A model generated the notes under the pieces. That model did not search any database. It was not told where the DNA came from and worked only from the letters and a program-made list of their open reading frames with translations. The position numbers were made by a program, and so were the translations under genes. From contig NZ_JAPNJW010000001.1 in the NCBI RefSeq assembly GCF_026626745.1, forward strand, positions 1,704,001 through 1,768,000: DNA of 64,000 nucleotides, written 5' to 3'. Origin of the DNA: Nannocystis sp. RBIL2 (GTDB lineage Bacteria; Myxococcota_A; Polyangia; Nannocystales; Nannocystaceae). This document shows, piece after piece, positions 58,248 through 64,000 of this stretch. The first letter of the stretch is position 1; each line of letters opens with the position of its first letter.

Positions 58248-58534
58248 TGGCCACCTCCCGCCTGGCGCGCCGCCACCTCGCGGGCCACCAGCGCCGCCAC
58301 CTCGCGCACCGAGCCGAACGGGGCCGCGCCGGGCGCCGCGAGATCGGGCATCGTGATGTCGAACGTCTCCTCGATGCGCACCATCAGCTTGATGAGCCCG
58401 AGGGAGTCGATGCCGAGCTCGCTGCCGTCGACGCGGGCGTCGAGCGGGATGGCGGACGCCGGCTGGCGCAGGCTCTCGGCGATCAGCGCGCGCACGCGGG
58501 CGAGGATCAGGTCACTTTCGAGGATTCCGTCCAC
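58244..58534 (-). CDS. Acyl carrier protein
   Basis: A 96-residue carrier protein with the phosphopantetheine site ELGIDSLGLIKLMVRIEE (Ser 44) and four helices. It begins with GTG at 58532-58534, preceded by GGAG at 8 nt. It differs from housekeeping AcpP in sequence and is the first gene of the operon with the methyltransferase and FAAL, so it is likely the carrier on which the acyl chain is modified. Confidence 0.9.
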   Translation of the reverse strand: MDGILESDLILARVRALIAESLRQPASAIPLDARVDGSELGIDSLGLIKLMVRIEETFDITMPDLAAPGAAPFGSVREVAALVAREVAARQAGGGQ

Positions 58535-58997
58535 GATACTATCTCCGGTAAGACAGGCCGCCCTCGCGGGTCTATCGCGCGAGGGCGCCTCATGTCATTG
58601 AAGCGACCGGGATAGCGACGCCGCCCCGCCGCGGGATCGCCGGCCGCGCGTGAGCATCCGCCGCAGCGCCCGTGAAACCGCCCAGGCGGCCTTCCGAGGC
58701 CGATCTGCGCCCGCGGGGGCCCACGTCCGCGGGCGCCGACCTGGGACCGACCCGTGTCGGTCCGGCGCGCAGGGATGCGCGTCACAATATGCACACTCGC
58801 GCATCTTGCCGCGAATCACCAATGTCGATACCGGCCGCGATCCGTCGCTCGCACAGGAACCCCCTCGGGCGCGCCAGGCGGACGACCTCGCCGCGGGCGC
58901 CCGCCCCGCGCGAGGCCCTGCGGGCCCGCGTGCGCCGACTCGCACGCCGCTGGACCCGGCAAACCGCCGTAAAGCCCGTGCGCGGGCCCTGGCGGGC
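58535..58997. other. Divergent regulatory stretch between the ACP operon and pepN
   Basis: About 460 bp. It holds a 10-bp-stem hairpin close to the ACP start (58559-58587). No gene was recognised. Confidence 0.45.
58559..58587 (-). promoter_or_regulatory. Hairpin in the leader of the ACP operon
   Basis: The arms CGCCCTCGCG (58559-58568) and CGCGAGGGCG (58578-58587) pair perfectly around a 9-nt loop, 25 bp upstream of the ACP start. No gene on the minus strand lies upstream for it to terminate. It may be a leader structure or a protein site. Confidence 0.4.
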
Positions 58998-59026
58998 TTG
59001 AAGCAGGGGGGCGCGCTCGGTACACC
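58998..59026 (+). promoter_or_regulatory. Sigma-70-like promoter of pepN
   Basis: TTGAAG at 58998-59003, a 17-nt spacer and TACACC at 59021-59026; the ATG follows after 6 nt, so the transcript is probably leaderless. Confidence 0.65.
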
Positions 59027-59032
59027 AGGACC

Positions 59033-61678
59033 ATGACCGAGGCCAAGCCCGCGCCGCAGCCGATCTTCCGCAAGGACTACCGCCGCCCCGATTACACCAT
59101 CGACCGGGTCGACCTGCGGTTCGAGCTCGGCGAGGAGGTCACGCGGGTCCACGCCACGCTGACCGTGCGGCGCCTGGACGGCGCCTCCGAGGCCGCGCCG
59201 CTGGTGCTCGACGGCGAGAACCTGAGCCACGTGTCGGTCGCGCTCGACGGCCGCGAGCTGGCCGAAGGCGAGTACGTGGTGAGTCCGACGAGCCTCACGG
59301 TCCCCGCCCCGAGGGCCGCCTTCACTCTGGCGACGGTGGTCGAGATCCGGCCGCAGGACAACCTCGAGCTGTCGGGCCTCTACCGCTCGAGCGGCAACTT
59401 CTGCACGCAGTGCGAGGCCGAGGGCTTTCGCCGGATCACCTGGTTCCTCGACCGCCCCGACGTCATGGCCCGCTACAGCGCCGTCGTCGAGGCCGACAAG
59501 GCCAAATATCCGGTGCTGCTCGCCAACGGCAACCGCGTCGCCACCGGCGACCTCGACGGCGGCCGCCACTTCGCCCGCTGGGACGACCCCTTCCCCAAGC
59601 CGAGCTACCTGTTCGCGCTCGTGGCCGGCGACCTGCGCTGCTTCCCCGGCGAGTTCGTCACCCGCTCCGGCCGCACCGTCCGCCTCGAGATCTGGGTCGA
59701 GCCCGACAACATCGACCGCTGCGCCCACGCCCTGCGCTCGCTGCAGGCGTCGATGCGCTGGGACGAGGAGAAGTTCGGCCGCGAGTACGACCTCGACATC
59801 TACATGATCGTCGCGGTCAACGACTTCAACCTCGGGGCCATGGAGAACAAGGGCCTCAACCTGTTCAACGCCAAGTACGTGCTGGCGCGCCCCGACACCG
59901 CCACCGACGACGACTACGACGGCATCGAGTCGGTCATCGCCCACGAGTACTTCCACAACTGGACCGGCAACCGCGTGACCTGCCGCGACTGGTTCCAGCT
60001 CACCCTCAAGGAGGGCCTCACCGTCTTCCGCGACCGCCTGTTCAGCGCCGACATGGGCTCGCCCGCGGTCGCGCGGATCGGCGACGTCCTGGCGCTGCGC
60101 ACCAATCAGTTCGCCGAGGACAGCGGCCCGATGGCCCACCCGATCCGGCCCGAGTCGTACATCGAGATGAACAACTTCTACACCACCACGGTGTACGAGA
60201 AGGGCGCCGAGGTCATCGGCATGATGCGGACCCTGCTCGGCGAGGCCGGCTTCCGCCGCGGCATGGACCTCTACTTCGAGCGCCACGACGGCCAGGCCGT
60301 CACCTGCGACGACTTTCGCGCCGCGCTCGCCGACGCCAACGGCGTCGACCTCGAGCAGTTCGGCCGCTGGTACAGCCAGGTCGGCACGCCGATCGTGCGC
60401 GCCCGCGGCGAGTACGACGTGAACACCCGCAGCTACACCCTCACGCTCGAGCAGGCCCCGCCGCGCGGTCGCACCAGCGCCGAGCTCTTGCACATCCCGG
60501 TCGCCGTCGGCCTGCTCGGGCCGGGCGGCCCGCTCCCGCTCAAGCTGTCCGGAGAGACCGCCGCGGGCGACGCCACCCGCGTGCTCGAGCTGCGCGAGCG
60601 CAGCCAGAGCTTCCGCTTCGAGGGCGTCCCGGACGCGCCGGTGGCCTCGCTGCTGCGCGGCTTCTCGGCCCCGGTCGAGCTCGAGGTCGAGCGCAGCGAC
60701 GCCGACCTGGCCCGCCTCATGGCCGCCGACCCCGACGCCTTCTCGCGCTGGGACGCCGGCCAGGAGCTCGGCCGGCGCGTGCTTCTGCGGCTCGCCGCCG
60801 ACGTCGAGGCCCGCCGCCCGCTCGCGCTCGACCGCGCCTTCGTCGACGCCTGCGCGAAGATCGTCGCCGACCCCGGCCTCGACGGCTCGCTCAAGGCCCT
60901 GGCGCTGACCCTGCCGAACGAGCGGCTGCTCGGCCAGCACCAGCCGGTCGTCGCCGTCGACGCGCTGCACGAGGCCCGCGAGTTCGCGGTCAAGGCCCTC
61001 GCCGCCGCCCTGCGCGAGCCCCTGCTCGCCATTTATCAGAGCAGCGCGCCGCAGGGCACCTACCGCATCGAGCGCGCCGAGGTCGACCGCCGCAAGCTCC
61101 GCAACCTCGCCCTCGCCTACCTCGTCACTCTCGGCGAGCCCGAGCTCGTCGCCCTCGCGGTGTCGCAGTTCCACCTCGCCGACAACATGACCGACAGCGA
61201 GGCAGCCCTCGCCTGCCTCATCGACCACGGCGGCCCCGAGCGCGACGCGGCCCTGGCCGAGTTCCACCGCCGCTGGCACAAGGACCCGCTGGTGCTCGAC
61301 AAATGGTTCGCCCTGCAGGCCGCCTCGAGCCACCCCGACACTCTCGAGCGCGTCACCGCCCTCGCCGACCACCCCGACTTCAACCTGCTCAACCCCAACC
61401 GCGCCCGCTCCCTCGTCGGCGTGTTCGGCGCGCGCAACCAGCATCAGTTCCACCGCAAGGACGGCCGCGGCCACGCCCTCGTCGCCGACAAGGTGCTGGC
61501 CATCGACCCCCACAACTCCCAGCTGTCCGCCCGCCTGGTCGCCGCCTTCAACCCCTGGCGCCGCTTCGATCCCACCCGCCAGCAGAGCATGCGCGCCCAG
61601 CTCGAGCGGATCGCGGGTCAATCGGGCCTGTCGAAGGCGGTCCGCGAGATCGTCGACCGCGCCCTCGCGCCGGCGTGA
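59033..61678 (+). CDS. pepN: Aminopeptidase N
   Basis: An 881-residue M1-family metallopeptidase of the size of bacterial PepN (about 870-890). It has the exopeptidase motif LGAMENKGLN near 268, the zinc site HEYFHNWTGNR (H304, E305, H308) with the third ligand in LKEGLTVFRD, and the Tyr of YTTTVYEKGAEV. The C-terminal half is the helical PepN-type domain. It releases N-terminal residues from peptides in the cytoplasm. No signal peptide. Transcribed alone from a leaderless promoter. Confidence 0.95.
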   Translation: MTEAKPAPQPIFRKDYRRPDYTIDRVDLRFELGEEVTRVHATLTVRRLDGASEAAPLVLDGENLSHVSVALDGRELAEGEYVVSPTSLTVPAPRAAFTLATVVEIRPQDNLELSGLYRSSGNFCTQCEAEGFRRITWFLDRPDVMARYSAVVEADKAKYPVLLANGNRVATGDLDGGRHFARWDDPFPKPSYLFALVAGDLRCFPGEFVTRSGRTVRLEIWVEPDNIDRCAHALRSLQASMRWDEEKFGREYDLDIYMIVAVNDFNLGAMENKGLNLFNAKYVLARPDTATDDDYDGIESVIAHEYFHNWTGNRVTCRDWFQLTLKEGLTVFRDRLFSADMGSPAVARIGDVLALRTNQFAEDSGPMAHPIRPESYIEMNNFYTTTVYEKGAEVIGMMRTLLGEAGFRRGMDLYFERHDGQAVTCDDFRAALADANGVDLEQFGRWYSQVGTPIVRARGEYDVNTRSYTLTLEQAPPRGRTSAELLHIPVAVGLLGPGGPLPLKLSGETAAGDATRVLELRERSQSFRFEGVPDAPVASLLRGFSAPVELEVERSDADLARLMAADPDAFSRWDAGQELGRRVLLRLAADVEARRPLALDRAFVDACAKIVADPGLDGSLKALALTLPNERLLGQHQPVVAVDALHEAREFAVKALAAALREPLLAIYQSSAPQGTYRIERAEVDRRKLRNLALAYLVTLGEPELVALAVSQFHLADNMTDSEAALACLIDHGGPERDAALAEFHRRWHKDPLVLDKWFALQAASSHPDTLERVTALADHPDFNLLNPNRARSLVGVFGARNQHQFHRKDGRGHALVADKVLAIDPHNSQLSARLVAAFNPWRRFDPTRQQSMRAQLERIAGQSGLSKAVREIVDRALAPA

Positions 61679-61683
61679 ACACG

Positions 61684-61708
61684 GGGTCGGCCGCGAGGAG
61701 GCCGACCC
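61684..61708 (+). terminator. Hairpin after pepN
   Basis: The arms GGGTCGGCC (61684-61692) and GGCCGACCC (61700-61708) with a 7-nt loop, 5 bp after the stop codon. No T-run. Confidence 0.65.
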
Positions 61709-61823
61709 ACGCCTGTCACGGCTGACGCCAGAGCTCACCGGGCGAGCATCACGCTGGCCGACGTCGCCGCGGACCTCGAGCCCCGCGCCAGACGCGTGGC
61801 GAAGAAGGCCGCCGCACTCGGCG

Positions 61824-62846
61824 TCACGCCACCGCGAGCAGGGCCTGCAGGATCGCCTGCGAGCGGCGCTGGCCGTAGCCGCGCCCGTAGGCGCGGCTCG
61901 TGATGGCGATCGCCAAGTCCAGCGCCGGCACCACGTAGATCTTGTTGCCGCCGTTGCCCGAGGCAAAGAGCACGCGCACCGGCCCGCCGCGCGCTGCGTG
62001 CGTGGCGTGGTACCAGTACAGGCCGTAGTGCGAGGCGAAGGGATCGGCGTCGCCGATGGCGAAGGCGGGTTGCAGCGTGCGGTCGATCCATTCGCGGCCG
62101 ATCACGCGCGTGTCGCCGTTTTTGCCGCCGTCCAGCAGCAGACGGCCGATACGCAGCAGGTCGTCCACGGCGAGCGAGAGATTGCCCTGGCCCTTCACGT
62201 TTCCGGCCGCGTCGCGTGCCCACTGCCAGCGCGTGATGCCGAGCGGTGCGAACAGGGTGTCGCGTGCGAAGGCTTCGAGGTCCTGTCCGCAGGCCTGCTG
62301 CACGACGAGGCCGGCCACGTAGGCGGCCAGCGAGTTGTAGCGGTAGTGCAGGCCCGGCGCCGTGGCCCGCGGCACCGTCCAGGCGAAGGCCACCGGATCG
62401 GGCGCGGCATCCATGCGATCCTCGCTGCCGGGCGAGGCGGGATCCTCGTCGAAGGCGTCGACCCCGCTGCGCATGTCGAGCAGATCGCGCAGCGGCACAT
62501 CGGCGAAGGCGCTGCCGCGCGAGGCCGGGAGGTAGCGCTGCACGGGATCGGCGAGATCGCGCAGCATGCCGCGATCGAAGGCCGCGCCGGCCAGCAGCGA
62601 GGTGATGCTCTTGCCGGCGGAGCGCACGTCGTGCAGCTCGTCGGCACGCGCGCCGTTGTAAGTGCGCAGCGCGACGCGTCGCCCGCCGCGGTGCACGCTG
62701 ACGGCGCGCAGGTCGGCATGTTCGTCGTGGTCGAAGCCGGCGAGCACGTCGTCGAACCGGTCGGCGGCGCGCGACGACGTCGCTAGCGCCGGGGTGCAGG
62801 CGAGCAGGGGCATGACGCGGAGCAGGTCGCGGCGGTGCATGGGCAT
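61824..62846 (-). CDS. Beta-lactamase-family serine hydrolase with Tat-like signal
   Basis: A 340-residue protein. The N-terminus MPMHRRDLLRVMPLLACTPA looks like a short twin-arginine signal. The catalytic S76-A-G-K79 (VRSAGKSITSLL) and the Tyr-x-Asn element YRYNSLAAYV are present. A late GNGGNKIYVVPALDLAI stands where the KTG-type strand is expected. It is probably a periplasmic esterase or peptidase rather than a true lactamase. It shares no close identity with the hydrolase at 20156. Starts at 62840 and 62942 are also in frame. Confidence 0.85.
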   Translation of the reverse strand: MPMHRRDLLRVMPLLACTPALATSSRAADRFDDVLAGFDHDEHADLRAVSVHRGGRRVALRTYNGARADELHDVRSAGKSITSLLAGAAFDRGMLRDLADPVQRYLPASRGSAFADVPLRDLLDMRSGVDAFDEDPASPGSEDRMDAAPDPVAFAWTVPRATAPGLHYRYNSLAAYVAGLVVQQACGQDLEAFARDTLFAPLGITRWQWARDAAGNVKGQGNLSLAVDDLLRIGRLLLDGGKNGDTRVIGREWIDRTLQPAFAIGDADPFASHYGLYWYHATHAARGGPVRVLFASGNGGNKIYVVPALDLAIAITSRAYGRGYGQRRSQAILQALLAVA

Positions 62847-62972
62847 CGGTGTCGAGGGTCCTGCCCCTTGGTTGCACCCGCAAGCGGCGCCGGTGCGGGC
62901 GTGCTCACCTGCGAAGCAGGGACCGGGCGTCAGGTGCAGCACGGTGGCCTCCGGTACGAGACGTATGCGACC

Positions 62973-63803
62973 TCATTCGTCGCGCGAGCGCGGCATCAGC
63001 GAGACGACGAATGCATCGAGCTCCTCGATCGTGTAGTCCGCGGCGGGCGGCAGGCGGTTGGTGAAGCGGAGCTCGACGGCCTCGAAGGTCAGACCGGGCT
63101 TGACGAGCTGCGGCGAGCCGTCCGCTTCGGTCCCTCGCAGCAGCGCAGCCAGGCGATGGCGACTCTCCGCGGCGAGCGGCTCGAAGGGGTCCGTCGCCAG
63201 ACGCTCGTACGTCTGCTGCTTCTGCGCCAACGCGTCATCCCCCGGCCCGCAGGGGTAGGGCTCGATGGCCGCGAGCGCGGACCAGCGGATCAGACGGTGC
63301 GGCGCCTCCGTCAGGCGACGGATGTAGGACCACTCGGGTCCCGGCAGCAGCCAGTGGAGTTCGAAGAAGATCCGCGGGAGCAGCAGCGGATCGCGGTCCA
63401 AGAACTGCTCGAACGCGTCCCGCAAGAGCTGCGCCTGATCGTCGAAGCTGAGCTTGCCGATCGTGTACACGACGCCGGCCCGGACCGAGTACGCCGTCGC
63501 TTGCAAGCCGCGCTGCAACGAGGGGAACAGCAGCGCGGGCATCTCGGCGCGCACCCGCGAGGTCAGGTCCGGATCGACGATGCCGCGCATGCCGAGGTCA
63601 CGCGCGAGCGTCAGGGCGTTGTGAGCCGGGCCGGGCGCCCCGTCCACGACCAGCTCCGAGATGCCGCGAAGCACCTGCGGCACACCGTGTCCCTCGACGA
63701 GCTGCTCGATCCACGCCCGATCTTCGAGGTGATCGATGTATCGCGCGATCGCTTCGATGGCGGCAGGCATGGGCGCGGACAACCCCTTATACCACCGGTT
63801 CAT
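62973..63803 (-). CDS. Helical-repeat (HEAT-like) protein of unknown function
   Basis: A 276-residue protein made mostly of amphipathic helices in pairs (AIEAIARYIDHLEDRAWIEQ, AYSVRAGVVYTIGKLSFDDQ, LIRWSALAAIEPY), as in HEAT-type solenoids. No signal peptide or span. The start may be M12 (MPAAIEAIARY). Function unknown; such proteins mediate contacts with other proteins. Confidence 0.65.
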   Translation of the reverse strand: MNRWYKGLSAPMPAAIEAIARYIDHLEDRAWIEQLVEGHGVPQVLRGISELVVDGAPGPAHNALTLARDLGMRGIVDPDLTSRVRAEMPALLFPSLQRGLQATAYSVRAGVVYTIGKLSFDDQAQLLRDAFEQFLDRDPLLLPRIFFELHWLLPGPEWSYIRRLTEAPHRLIRWSALAAIEPYPCGPGDDALAQKQQTYERLATDPFEPLAAESRHRLAALLRGTEADGSPQLVKPGLTFEAVELRFTNRLPPAADYTIEELDAFVVSLMPRSRDE

Positions 63804-63862
63804 CGCCGCCGTCCGCGGCTCGTCGACGGCTCACCAACGGGTGGATGCACGAAGCCGCGAAA

Positions 63863-64000
63863 CTAGGCGAGCGAGCGCGCGGCCGCGGCGACGACGGCCG
63901 CGGCCACCCGGGCGAGCAGCGGCGACTCCAGCCGCCACTGCTGCCAGTAGAGCGGCACCGTGATGGACTGCGCGGGCTGCAAGCGGACGAGCCTGCCCGC
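63863..64000 (-). CDS. C-terminus of an ArgP-like LysR regulator (cut by window edge)
   Basis: The last 45 codons before a TAG at 63863-63865 read GRLVRLQPAQSITVPLYWQQ, then WRLESPLLARVAAAVVAAAA. The VPLYWQxWRLxSPLL pattern is characteristic of the end of ArgP (IciA) family regulators, which control lysine/arginine export genes. The rest lies beyond the window, so the assignment is by this short end only. Confidence 0.6.
   Translation of the reverse strand, partial: AGRLVRLQPAQSITVPLYWQQWRLESPLLARVAAAVVAAAARSLA

Noticed and set aside
58595..61966. An open frame of 1123 codons on the minus strand opposite pepN
   Set aside because: Antisense shadow. PepN is unmistakable on the plus strand, and the minus frame is low-complexity.

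Overview
The window is about 70% G+C and reads like a myxobacterial chromosome, most probably of the Nannocystis branch. The signs are several Hanks-type Ser/Thr kinases with C-terminal exported domains, many lipoproteins with Ser/Thr-, Pro- or Cys-rich stalks, DUF4215 Cys-rich repeats, a large FG-GAP/VCBS propeller protein, and ECF sigma factors with single-pass anti-sigma-like partners. The placement is inferred from gene content only; there is no rRNA or marker gene in the window. I saw no tRNA, rRNA or CRISPR array.

Layout. (1) 1-8303, minus strand: a tightly packed seven-gene operon running VKOR-thioredoxin fusion, OmpA-like Cys-rich membrane protein, TlpA-like thioredoxin with a Cys-rich tail, PEGA/TPR membrane protein, DUF4215/DUF1554 lipoprotein, Ser/Thr kinase, and the start of an exported protein. 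It looks like an envelope disulfide-formation cassette with its own Cys-rich clients and a kinase. (2) 8470-12063: a second kinase whose C-terminal domain is displaced by a frameshift, a small exported helical protein, and a hairpin-bearing gap. (3) 12064-19811: a 1739-residue hybrid of kinase-like, AAA ATPase, TPR, GAF and histidine-kinase parts whose kinase-like part lacks catalytic motifs, then a GST, a transposase remnant and a lipoprotein propeller. (4) 20156-26533: a serine hydrolase, an active trypsin-like lipoprotein, an ECF sigma factor and, divergently, a kinase fused to a trypsin-like domain that has lost its catalytic His and Ser. This is the best candidate for an undescribed signalling system. 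(5) 26534-33399: a patch of truncated or frameshifted genes (metalloprotease, GH10 xylanase, FAD oxidoreductase, tyrosine recombinase), apparently a decayed accessory region. (6) 33411-53826: mostly lipoproteins and envelope proteins, an ECF sigma/anti-sigma pair, a divergent LysR/aldo-keto reductase pair and two DUF2490 barrels. Six intergenic sites here carry a family of 10-bp palindromes (consensus GGACATGTCC) repeating every 14 bp. (7) 54709-58534: an alpha/beta hydrolase convergent with an operon for an acyl carrier protein, a CFA-synthase-like methyltransferase and a fatty acyl-AMP ligase. (8) 59033-64000: aminopeptidase N, a serine hydrolase, a helical-repeat protein and the end of an ArgP-like LysR regulator.

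Many genes have no clear Shine-Dalgarno but a TANNNT hexamer only 6-11 nt before the start codon, four of them with a TTG-type -35 at exactly 17 nt. This suggests frequent leaderless or short-leader transcription, and I used it to choose several starts. Neighbouring minus-strand genes are often coupled by GTGA or similar start/stop overlaps.
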